A DNA stretch of 10,044 nt from JBJXFY01 sp046155815. Lineage in GTDB: Bacteria; Verrucomicrobiota; Verrucomicrobiia; Limisphaerales; CAIMTB01. Numbering within the stretch: the first letter of the stretch is position 1; every line of letters starts with the position of its first letter. The stretch lies in contig JBJXFY010000411.1 of assembly GCA_046155815.1 (NCBI GenBank), forward strand, positions 1 through 10,044, read 5' to 3'. Made by a program: the position numbers and the translations under genes. Below the pieces are notes generated by a model, which saw only the letters and a list, made by a program, of their open reading frames with translations, was not told the DNA's origin and made no database searches. Shown here in pieces: positions 1 through 5,949 of the stretch.

Positions 1-1182
1 GCGGCGCAGCCGCAGCACGCCCGCACCGAGCAGGACCAGCACCGCAACGCCCGGCTCGGGGATGGGGATGAACTCCTGCAGGTAGAGATTGCGGTTCTCC
101 TGGACCAGCCGGAAGGAGCCTCCGCCATCCGCGGTCTCGAACCATTGTCCGACCGCGACATTGCTGAACGAAACGGACATGTTGCCGTTGGACACGGCGA
201 TCAGGAAACGGTCGCCGGGCGCGGGCTCGAAGCCGTCCTCGAGCTGTACCTGGAGGAAGCCTTCGGCCCGCAGGCTGCCTCCGGCCTCGAAGCGGTCGTA
301 CTGGAGAGTGGGCGGGTTGAAGAGCGGGCCGCCGATGTTGATCAGCACGCGGGAGCCGGCCTCGAGGGTCAGGTTCCCCCGGCTGGTGATGTGGCCGTAG
401 GGGTCGGCGACGGTGCCCGGGGAGAGCAGGCCGTTGGACTCAACCCTGATGTTCTTCCCGACTTCGCCGGTGCCGGTGATGCTGCCTCCCTTGATATGGA
501 TTTCGGTACTGTCGGCCGCCGTCGGGGAGGCGAGGGTCAACTGGCCGCTGATTCCGAGTAGGATGAGGTCACCGCTCTCCTGGACGACGTCGTTCACCAC
601 CTGAAGGCCGCCCTGCGGGACGAGCACCGTGCCCGCATTCACGAAGTTCCCGCCAATCGTCGTGAGTTGGTCCGCCGTGGTGGTGAGGATGCCTTCGTTC
701 CGCCAGGAACTGCTGGCGTCCATCGTCATCGTGTTGGCCGCCTCGAGGATGAACAGGCCGCGGCTGACCATGGTGGCGCCGGCGGACAAGGCGATGTCTC
801 CCTGCGTCCACCGTCCGCCGGTGAAGGTGAGGTTGATGTTCGCCAGGGAGTCGGCCACCGGGCCGGAGAAAGTGATGCCCTGCAGCACTTCGAGGTTGAA
901 GCCGCCGCCGTTGAGCGTGGCGCCCGTCATGTCCACGAAATCCACCGTCACGTCCGCAGCCAGCGTCGGCGCGCCGGAGCCGATGACGACCCGGAAGCTG
1001 GAGCCCGGGTTGCCGATCTGGTTGGGCACGGCTCCCGCGGACCAGTTGGCGGGCGTGTCCCACAGGTTGGTGCCGCCCAGCCATGTGTTGGTGACCGTCT
1101 GCGCGGTGATCTTCGGGGCCAGGAACAGAAGGGCGCCGACGGGCACGGCGAAGTGGCGGAAGAAGCAGGTCAATCGCATCAT
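1..1182 (-). CDS. PEP-CTERM sorted secreted beta-strand-rich protein (3' end beyond window edge)
   Basis: This minus-strand frame is open from ATG at 1182 to base 1, giving 394 residues with no stop seen. Residues 1-28 form a signal peptide: basic MMRLTCFFRH, a hydrophobic core, then an ITAQT cleavage-like site. Residues 33-47 carry a TWLGG...W...NW signature seen at the start of many verrucomicrobial and planctomycetal surface proteins. The middle is rich in G, T, N, V and short beta-like repeats (GGSITGTGEV, GNLTLEAGS), consistent with a parallel beta-helix. Residues 373-394 are a PEP-CTERM tail: IPIPEPG, a hydrophobic stretch, then RLRR. The tail is nearly complete, so the stop should lie just outside the window. 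By family knowledge the protein is exported by Sec and processed by an exosortase. The substrate or role is unknown. ATG at 1194 and at 1179 are alternative in-frame starts; none has a clear Shine-Dalgarno sequence. Confidence 0.85.
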   Translation of the reverse strand, partial: MMRLTCFFRHFAVPVGALLFLAPKITAQTVTNTWLGGTNLWDTPANWSAGAVPNQIGNPGSSFRVVIGSGAPTLAADVTVDFVDMTGATLNGGGFNLEVLQGITFSGPVADSLANINLTFTGGRWTQGDIALSAGATMVSRGLFILEAANTMTMDASSSWRNEGILTTTADQLTTIGGNFVNAGTVLVPQGGLQVVNDVVQESGDLILLGISGQLTLASPTAADSTEIHIKGGSITGTGEVGKNIRVESNGLLSPGTVADPYGHITSRGNLTLEAGSRVLINIGGPLFNPPTLQYDRFEAGGSLRAEGFLQVQLEDGFEPAPGDRFLIAVSNGNMSVSFSNVAVGQWFETADGGGSFRLVQENRNLYLQEFIPIPEPGVAVLVLLGAGVLRLRR

Positions 1183-1224
1183 GCTGGGGGACATTACGCT
1201 TCGACCCGGACACGGAAAGCAAAC

Positions 1225-1272
1225 AGGAAGGAACGAATGTGGGCGGACGATGGCGACTGTCCGGACATTTGA
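1225..1272 (+). promoter_or_regulatory. Shine-Dalgarno with an 11-codon minicistron overlapping the hydrolase start
   Basis: AGGAAGG at 1225-1231 is 5 bases before an ATG at 1237. That ATG opens an 11-codon frame (MWADDGDCPDI) ending at TGA 1270-1272. The hydrolase ATG at 1250 lies inside it in another frame, 18 bases from the Shine-Dalgarno. This could be a leader peptide that couples or dampens hydrolase translation, or it could be chance. Confidence 0.25.
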
Positions 1273-2104
1273 CCGCGGCACTCCGGGCCACAGCCTCCCG
1301 TGCCGCATGGAAGATGTCCTTCAGCTCCGGTCCCATGGCGATCCCGCCGCGCCGGCGCTGGTGTACCTGCCGGGCATCCACGGTGACTGGACGCTGGTCG
1401 GCAGCTTCCGGGCGGCGCTGGGGGACGCCGTCCACTTCGTTGAGTTCATGTATCCGCGCACGGTGAGCTGGTCCCTGGCCGACTACGCCGCTGCGGTGGA
1501 GGAGGCGTTGCAGGCGGCGGGCGTGCGCGAAGGCTGGGTGCTGGCGGAATCCTTCGGCTCCCAGGTGGCGTGGCCGCTGCTGGCGGAAGCGCGGGTGTTT
1601 CGCGCGCGCGGGCTGGTTCTGGCCGGCGGGTTTGGGCGGCATCCGCTGCGGCGGACCGCGCAGGGCTGCAGACACGTCTGCGCAGCGCTGCCGCTGGCAT
1701 GGCTGCATGGCGGGCTGCGGGTGTACGCACGGCTCGCGCGCCTCCGCTACCGCCATGCGCCGGAGACGCTGGCCGACCTCGCCGAGTTCGTGGCCCGGCG
1801 CACCGAGGCGGACCGGCGGGCGGCCGTCCACCGGCTGGAACTCATCACGAGGAACGATCCCGCGCCGCTGGCGGCGCGGTTTGCCGGCCCGGTGCATTAC
1901 CTCACCGGGCTGGCCGACCCGGTGGTGCCGTGGCTGCCGGTCTCGGGCTGGCTGCGCCGGCATTGTCCCGGGTACCGCGGGATGCGGATCGTGCCGCCCG
2001 CCGATCACGCCGTCCTTGCGACGGCGCCGGGGCGGAGCGCGGCGGTGGTGCGGGCCTGGCTGGGAATGGACGCCGCGGCGGACCCATCACGCGCGGCGGG
2101 CTGA
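1250..2104 (+). CDS. alpha/beta hydrolase
   Basis: The protein has 284 residues and is a compact alpha/beta-hydrolase fold enzyme. The first strand and oxyanion-hole segment is VYLPGIHGDW (38-47). The nucleophile elbow is LAESFGSQ with Ser101, a variant of GxSxG in which Ala replaces the first Gly. The acid is probably Asp223 in TGLADPVVPW and the base His253 in PPADHAVL. A cap of mainly Arg/Ala-rich helices lies at about 131-200. There is no signal peptide, so it is probably cytoplasmic. The substrate cannot be read from sequence; esterase, lipase-like or haloalkane/epoxide-type members share this outline. It is divergent from the PEP-CTERM gene across a 55-67 bp gap and convergent with the phosphatase gene. 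ATG 1250 is the longest sensible start. ATG 1307 begins just before the conserved fold and is the alternative, because the only good Shine-Dalgarno sits too far upstream of 1250. Confidence 0.85.
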   Translation: MATVRTFDRGTPGHSLPCRMEDVLQLRSHGDPAAPALVYLPGIHGDWTLVGSFRAALGDAVHFVEFMYPRTVSWSLADYAAAVEEALQAAGVREGWVLAESFGSQVAWPLLAEARVFRARGLVLAGGFGRHPLRRTAQGCRHVCAALPLAWLHGGLRVYARLARLRYRHAPETLADLAEFVARRTEADRRAAVHRLELITRNDPAPLAARFAGPVHYLTGLADPVVPWLPVSGWLRRHCPGYRGMRIVPPADHAVLATAPGRSAAVVRAWLGMDAAADPSRAAG

Positions 2105-2162
2105 AAGGGGCGGGGCATTCATGGAGGGTGGCGAGGCGCTTCGGACGGGCCCGCTCTTCCTT

Positions 2163-2213
2163 CTCCTCCTCGTCCGTCTTGCAAGGCCTTTCGATGACGA
2201 CGACGAGGACGAG
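2163..2213. repeat. long imperfect hairpin of GAC/GAG triplets between convergent genes
   Basis: The left arm CTCCTCCTCGTCCGTC (2163-2178) pairs with the right arm GACGACGACGAGGACGAG (2196-2213). There are 15 base pairs, one C-C mismatch and a 2-nt bulge. The loop contains the perfect 8-bp palindrome AAGGCCTT (2183-2190). The hairpin sits in the 124-bp gap between the stops of the hydrolase and phosphatase genes. It may act as a bidirectional transcription terminator for the convergent pair, although there is no T-run on either side. A dispersed extragenic repeat is the other reading. Confidence 0.5.
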
Positions 2214-2228
2214 CACGGCCGGCCCGGC

Positions 2229-2726
2229 TCAACCCAGCTTCTCCAGCACGCGCGGCGGGATCAGCGCCTCCAGCGTTGCGCAGCGGCCGGCCTTGAGTTC
2301 GCCCACGCGGAGGTTCACGAGGCCGGCCTTCTTCAGCTTCATTCCGGCGCCGGCGTCGCCCGCAATCAGCCGGCCGGCGAGGAGGCCGAGCTGCGGCTCG
2401 TGCCCGACCAGAAGCAGGGACTTGGCGCGGCGGTAGTGCTGGCGGAGGAATTCGACCACGGCGCCCGGCTCGGCCTCGGGCACCAGGTGCGGGGTAAAGA
2501 TGAGCGGCTCACGGCAGCCCAGCGTGGCGGCGGCGATCTCGGCCGTCTCGCGTGCGCGCAAATAGGGGCTGCTGACGACGATCTCGGGTGTGAGGCCGAG
2601 CCATTTGAGGCCGCGGGCAATGGCCTTCATGCGCCGGCGGCCGGAAGGCGTGAGGGCGCGGTTGGGGTCGTCCTGTTTGCCGCGGCGATCCACGGCCTCG
2701 GCATGGCGGAGCAGGTGGAGTTCCAT
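2229..2726 (-). CDS. sixA: SixA-type phosphohistidine phosphatase (histidine phosphatase superfamily)
   Basis: The protein has 165 residues, the usual size for the short SixA branch of the histidine phosphatase (RHG) superfamily. It begins with the catalytic MELHLLRHAEA, where His8 is the phospho-accepting residue and Arg7 its partner. SSPYLRARETAEI (52-64) supplies the second phosphate-binding arginine (Arg57 or Arg59). LLLVGHEPQLG (105-115) supplies the second catalytic histidine, His109. The protein is cytoplasmic. E. coli SixA dephosphorylates phosphohistidine in HPt domains or in the nitrogen phosphotransferase system. The target here is unknown because no kinase or PTS gene is nearby. 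ATG 2726 is chosen because the family starts within a few residues of the LLRHAEA motif. No Shine-Dalgarno is evident. The gene is divergent from the oxygenase operon across 109 bp. Confidence 0.88.
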   Translation of the reverse strand: MELHLLRHAEAVDRRGKQDDPNRALTPSGRRRMKAIARGLKWLGLTPEIVVSSPYLRARETAEIAAATLGCREPLIFTPHLVPEAEPGAVVEFLRQHYRRAKSLLLVGHEPQLGLLAGRLIAGDAGAGMKLKKAGLVNLRVGELKAGRCATLEALIPPRVLEKLG

Positions 2727-2795
2727 GCGCCCAAGGTGCCCCCGGAGGCGCGGGCCGGCGAGCGCGAAGGAGCGGGCCAGCCGGTGGCCGCCTTG

Positions 2796-2811
2796 CCGGA
2801 GGCGTCTCCGG
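2796..2811. promoter_or_regulatory. short inverted repeat in the divergent sixA / oxygenase gap
   Basis: CCGGAG and CTCCGG form a perfect 6-bp inverted repeat around a GCGT loop. It starts 40 bases and ends 25 bases before the oxygenase ATG, in the only intergenic space that can hold promoters for both divergent units. It is a possible operator or leader hairpin. In DNA this GC-rich a 6-bp dyad could be chance. I could not recognise sigma-factor boxes in the gap. Confidence 0.25.
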
Positions 2812-2835
2812 AGCCCATCCTAACGGCCTTTCTGC

Positions 2836-3591
2836 ATGAGCTCATTGTTGCCTGCGGCGCTGGACGCCGCCGCGTCCGCCCAGGATCTCGCCGTGCTCCA
2901 GCGCGCCTACCGGGAGCAGGACGAGTTTGCCGTGGTCGAGAAGTTCCTGCCGCCCGGCGTCGTCGAGCAGTGGACCCGCGAACTGGAGACGCTGAAGCCG
3001 CACATCCACCGCAATTTCATCCCGCGCCACAAGAAGGGCGGCAGCGTGGCCTTTGACACCGTGGACGCGCTTGCGCCCTCGATCACCGGGGTGTACCGCG
3101 ACCCGCGCTTCAAGCAGTTCCTCTCCGCGATCGCCGGCGCGCCGATGAACGAATGCCCCGCCACGGACCCGCACCGCTGCGCGATGTACGCCTACACCGA
3201 GGAGGGCGACCACATCGGCTGGCACTACGACACCTCGTACTACAAGGACCGCCGCTGGACGGTGCTCGTGGGCCTGGTGGACCGCTCGAGCTCCAAGCTC
3301 CTCTGCGACCTCCACACGAAGCAGGCCGGCCGCCCGGTCGAGAAGCGCGAGATGACCGTGGACCCCGGCACGCTCGTGCTCTTCAACGGCGACAAGGTCT
3401 GGCACTGCGTCACGCCCACCAAGCCCGGCGAGGAGCGCTACATCATCTCGATGCAGTACGTGACCACCGGCGACATGAACCCCTTCATGCGCTTTGTCTC
3501 GAACATGAAGGACGCCATCGCCTACTTCGGCTTCAAGGGCGTGTTCCTGGGCGGCGCGAAGAAGAAGCCCGCGTCCACCGGGGCCCGTTAG
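2836..3591 (+). CDS. 2-oxoglutarate/Fe(II)-dependent oxygenase (prolyl-4-hydroxylase-like fold)
   Basis: The protein has 251 residues. The metal triad is visible: His130 and Asp132 in GWHYDTSYY (HxD), and the distal His190 in KVWHCVTP. Arg201 in GEERYIISMQY fits as the 2-oxoglutarate carboxylate anchor, 11 residues after the distal His as is usual. The double-stranded beta-helix core spans about 115-210. An N-terminal helical part (1-110) and a C-terminal extension ending in a basic AKKKP tail flank it. There is no signal peptide or membrane segment. The reaction is inferred to be hydroxylation of an unknown substrate with O2 and 2-oxoglutarate. It is the first gene of a three-gene operon; its TAG is 3 bp before the next start. 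Operon context points to lipid or head-group modification, but a protein substrate cannot be excluded. ATG 2836 gives the full fold; no Shine-Dalgarno is close to it. Confidence 0.85.
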   Translation: MSSLLPAALDAAASAQDLAVLQRAYREQDEFAVVEKFLPPGVVEQWTRELETLKPHIHRNFIPRHKKGGSVAFDTVDALAPSITGVYRDPRFKQFLSAIAGAPMNECPATDPHRCAMYAYTEEGDHIGWHYDTSYYKDRRWTVLVGLVDRSSSKLLCDLHTKQAGRPVEKREMTVDPGTLVLFNGDKVWHCVTPTKPGEERYIISMQYVTTGDMNPFMRFVSNMKDAIAYFGFKGVFLGGAKKKPASTGAR

Positions 3592-3594
3592 GCG

Positions 3595-4725
3595 GTGACT
3601 GCCACACCCGCCGTCATCCTCGCCGCGCCGGCCACCGCCGGCCTGCGCGTGGCCGCGCTCACGCTGCTCGACCGCCTGCTCGTCACGCTGCACCGCGCGG
3701 GCTGCGGCCCGATCACGGTTGTCGCCGCGACGCCCCCCCCCGGCCTGCGCCGCGCACCGGCGCTGGGCGTGAAGTTTCAGACCGTCGCCGCGGCGCCCGC
3801 GCGGCTTGAGGCGGATACGCTGGTCGCGGAAACCGGCCTGCTGACGAACGTCGCCGATGTGCGCCGCGTGATCGCCGCCGGCGGCCGGCTGACGACCCGC
3901 GACGGGCAGGCGCTGCCAATGGCCGTGCTCCCCGCGGGAACGCCGTGGACAGCGCCGGCCGCGGAGGAAGGGCGTCGGGGCGCCGCGCTGCCCGTCGCAG
4001 TCCGTGACGTTCCGCGGGTTGCGGCCGAGGGCGTGTCGCTGCCCGTGGCGGATGCCGCGGAGGCGCGCGCAGCCGGGCGTGTTTTTTGGGCCGCGCTGTC
4101 GAGCTCCTCCGACGGTATGGTGGACCGCTGGTTCAACCGCCCGGTCGGCCGGCCCTTCGCCAAGCTGCTGGCCACGACGCCGGTGACGCCAAACACGGTC
4201 TCCGTCGCCTCGATCCTCGTGGGGCTGGCGGGCGCAGCCTGCTTTGCGGCCGGCACGTGGGCGGCGGCGGTGCTGGGCGCGCTGCTTTTCCAGTTATCTG
4301 CGGTGATTGACTGCATGGACGGCGACATTGCGCGGAGCGTCTTCAAGGAGTCGCCGCTCGGGAAGTGGCTCGACATTGCGGGCGACCAGGTGGTGCATCT
4401 CGGCGTGTTCCTCGGCATCGCCGCCGGACTTGCGCGGGCGGGCAGCCCCGCGCCCGTGGGCTGGCTTGCGGCAAGCTGCGCGGTGGGGGCGGGCATCGCC
4501 TTCGCCGTGGTGCTGCGCAGCCTGCTGCGGCCGGAGCTGAGGGGGAACGGCCGGCTGCAGCGGTTGATCGACCTCACCACCAACCGTGACTTCTCCGTGC
4601 TGGTGCTCGCGCTGGCGCTGGCAGGCCGGCTCGAGTGGTTCCTCTGGCTGGCAGCCGTCGGTGCGCACGCTTTCTGGGTGCTGGTGCTGGCGCTCCAGTT
4701 CGCCTCCCGCCGTGCCAACCTGTGA
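3595..4725 (+). CDS. CDP-alcohol phosphatidyltransferase with degenerate nucleotidyltransferase-like N-terminal domain
   Basis: The protein has 376 residues and two parts. The C-terminal part (about 175-376) is a polytopic CDP-alcohol phosphatidyltransferase. Its full active-site signature D239-x2-DG-x2-AR-x8-G-x3-D-x3-D264 is intact with exact spacing. It is followed by hydrophobic segments at about 265-282, 290-310, 334-344 and 348-369. The part before it, NRPVGRPFAKLLATTPVTPN, is typical of this subfamily. The N-terminal part (1-165) starts PAVILAAPATAG and continues with a helix-strand pattern (LLDRLLVTLHRAGCGPITVVA), like a sugar-phosphate nucleotidyltransferase Rossmann half. It lacks the GxGxRL-type nucleotide loop. 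The layout resembles bifunctional IPCT-DIPPS enzymes with the first activity probably lost. The inferred role is to transfer a phospho-alcohol from a CDP-activated donor in the membrane. The GTG start lies 3 bp after the upstream stop. Confidence 0.85.
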   Translation: MTATPAVILAAPATAGLRVAALTLLDRLLVTLHRAGCGPITVVAATPPPGLRRAPALGVKFQTVAAAPARLEADTLVAETGLLTNVADVRRVIAAGGRLTTRDGQALPMAVLPAGTPWTAPAAEEGRRGAALPVAVRDVPRVAAEGVSLPVADAAEARAAGRVFWAALSSSSDGMVDRWFNRPVGRPFAKLLATTPVTPNTVSVASILVGLAGAACFAAGTWAAAVLGALLFQLSAVIDCMDGDIARSVFKESPLGKWLDIAGDQVVHLGVFLGIAAGLARAGSPAPVGWLAASCAVGAGIAFAVVLRSLLRPELRGNGRLQRLIDLTTNRDFSVLVLALALAGRLEWFLWLAAVGAHAFWVLVLALQFASRRANL

Positions 4726-5738
4726 GCGCCGTCCGATCCACCTGGCTGCGGATCGTCCTGATCGCGGCGGGCGTGGCCGCGCTGGTCTGGTTCATCCGCG
4801 AGGTGGACTGGCCTGAGACCGGCCGGCTTCTCGCGCGGCTCGGGCCGTGGGCGCCGCTGGTCTTCGTGCCGTACCTCGTGGTGTATCTGGTGGACACTGC
4901 GGGCTGGCGCCTGTGCTTCCCGGATCCGCACGGCGTGCGGTTCCTGCGCTTCTTCCGGATCCGCTGGGCCGGCGAGGCGGTCAACAATGTCATCCCCTCC
5001 GGCGCGATCGGGGGCGAGGCGGTGAAGGTGCTGCTGCTGCGCCGCCACGGCCTGCCCGGCGAGGAGGGCACCGCCGCGGCCGTCGTCTCGAAGACCGCGC
5101 AGACGCTCGCGCAGCTCGCCTATCTCGTGGCCTCGGCCGTGATCTGGTTGAACCTCGGCGATGCGCCGGCGCCGTTCCGTTGGGCCATGCTGGGCGTGCT
5201 GGCGGGCGTGACGCTGGCGCTGGCGCTGGCCTTCTGGGTGCAACGGCGCGGCGTGATGGCCACCGCCGCCGGCCTCGTCGGCTGGATGGGGCGGTTCGGG
5301 GAGCGGCTGCGCGCGCGGCTGGTGGGCCTGCGCAGGCTGGACGACCGCATCGGCGGGTTCTACCGCCGGCATCCGGCGCGCTTCCGCGCGGCGGTGGCGG
5401 TGTACCTCGCGGGCTGGCTGCTGGACACGATCGAGCTGTTCGCCATCGCGTGGCTGTTGGACCTGCCGCTTACTTGGTTTCAGGCGCTGGCCATCGAGTC
5501 CTGCACCAGCGTGGTGAAAGTGGCGGCCGTGGCCGTCCCCGGCGCGCTGGGCGTGCAGGAGTCGGGCATCGTGCTGCTGTGCCGGCTGGCCGGCGCGCCG
5601 CCGCAACTCGCCTTTGCCTACGCGATCATCCGTCGGGCGCGCGAGGCGCTCTTCGCGTTGATCGGCTGGAAGTTCCTGTTGACCGAGCGGGTCCGCCTAC
5701 GCGACCTGCGCGCCGGGCGGACGGCGCCCGCGGAGTAG
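4722..5738 (+). CDS. UPF0104 / lysylphosphatidylglycerol-synthase TM-region family membrane protein (flippase-like)
   Basis: The protein has 338 residues and is an integral membrane protein of the family that includes the membrane half of MprF, AglD and HpnL. Hydrophobic segments are visible at about 9-24, 44-60, 127-143, 155-173, 222-248 and 262-290, with another near 306-320. Family hallmarks are present: the conserved loop GEAVNNVIPSGAIGGEAVK (84-102), the later PGALGVQESG (273-282), and a basic RRAREALFALIGW end helix. It lacks the soluble aminoacyl-transferase domain of MprF, so lipid translocation or presentation is the more likely role. GTG 4722 overlaps the TGA of the upstream gene by 4 bp (GTGA), a classic translational-coupling arrangement. 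The frame is also open upstream to 4635, but that would bury the start inside the upstream gene. It probably acts on the lipid made by the preceding enzyme. Confidence 0.85.
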   Translation: MSAVRSTWLRIVLIAAGVAALVWFIREVDWPETGRLLARLGPWAPLVFVPYLVVYLVDTAGWRLCFPDPHGVRFLRFFRIRWAGEAVNNVIPSGAIGGEAVKVLLLRRHGLPGEEGTAAAVVSKTAQTLAQLAYLVASAVIWLNLGDAPAPFRWAMLGVLAGVTLALALAFWVQRRGVMATAAGLVGWMGRFGERLRARLVGLRRLDDRIGGFYRRHPARFRAAVAVYLAGWLLDTIELFAIAWLLDLPLTWFQALAIESCTSVVKVAAVAVPGALGVQESGIVLLCRLAGAPPQLAFAYAIIRRAREALFALIGWKFLLTERVRLRDLRAGRTAPAE

Positions 5739-5789
5739 CGCCGGCTCCGCCCGCGTCGCCGCCTCGGGACCACGCCCGCCCCAGGCGTC

Positions 5790-5813
5790 GCGGGACGCGC
5801 CTTCGCGTCCCGC
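5790..5813. repeat. perfect 10-bp stem-loop downstream of the oxygenase-transferase-flippase operon
   Basis: GCGGGACGCG (5790-5799) and CGCGTCCCGC (5804-5813) are exact reverse complements around a CCTT loop. It lies 51 bases after the flippase stop, in the 211-bp gap between convergent operons. It may terminate or protect the 3' end of the plus-strand transcript. There is no T-run after it, so intrinsic termination is not assured. A REP-type element is the alternative. Confidence 0.5.
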
Positions 5814-5922
5814 CTCGCGCGGCGAAGTGTCATGGTGAATGCTCCCTCCGACGGCGTGGCGTTCCGGGTCTTCCGCGGGGCGCGGAGAACGGCGCCCGGG
5901 GCGGGCGCGATCCCCGACACGT

Positions 5923-5941
5923 CGGCGGCGGGGCGCCGCCG
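5923..5941 (-). terminator. 8-bp GC stem-loop just after the permease operon stop
   Basis: CGGCGGCG (5923-5930) pairs with CGCCGCCG (5934-5941) around a 3-base loop. On the minus strand it begins 8 bases after the TGA of the second permease (5952-5950), a usual position for a terminator hairpin. No T-tract follows on the minus strand, so it may only stabilise the transcript end or rely on another factor. The rest of the 5739-5949 gap shows no further gene. Confidence 0.4.
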
Positions 5942-5949
5942 CCACCCCA

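Noticed and set aside
569..2008. A 479-codon minus-strand open frame over the PEP-CTERM and hydrolase genes.
   Set aside because: It is rich in Arg, His, Pro and Gln with no domain, and overlaps two genes with clear family motifs in other frames. High GC explains its length.
4635..4721. A longer N-terminus for the flippase-like protein starting at GTG 4635.
   Set aside because: It would overlap 91 bases of the upstream transferase gene and add a non-family leader; GTG 4722 gives a standard 4-bp coupled overlap.
3777..5606. A 609-codon minus-strand open frame opposite the transferase and flippase genes.
   Set aside because: The plus strand here encodes two proteins with intact signatures; the minus product is low in complexity with no domain.
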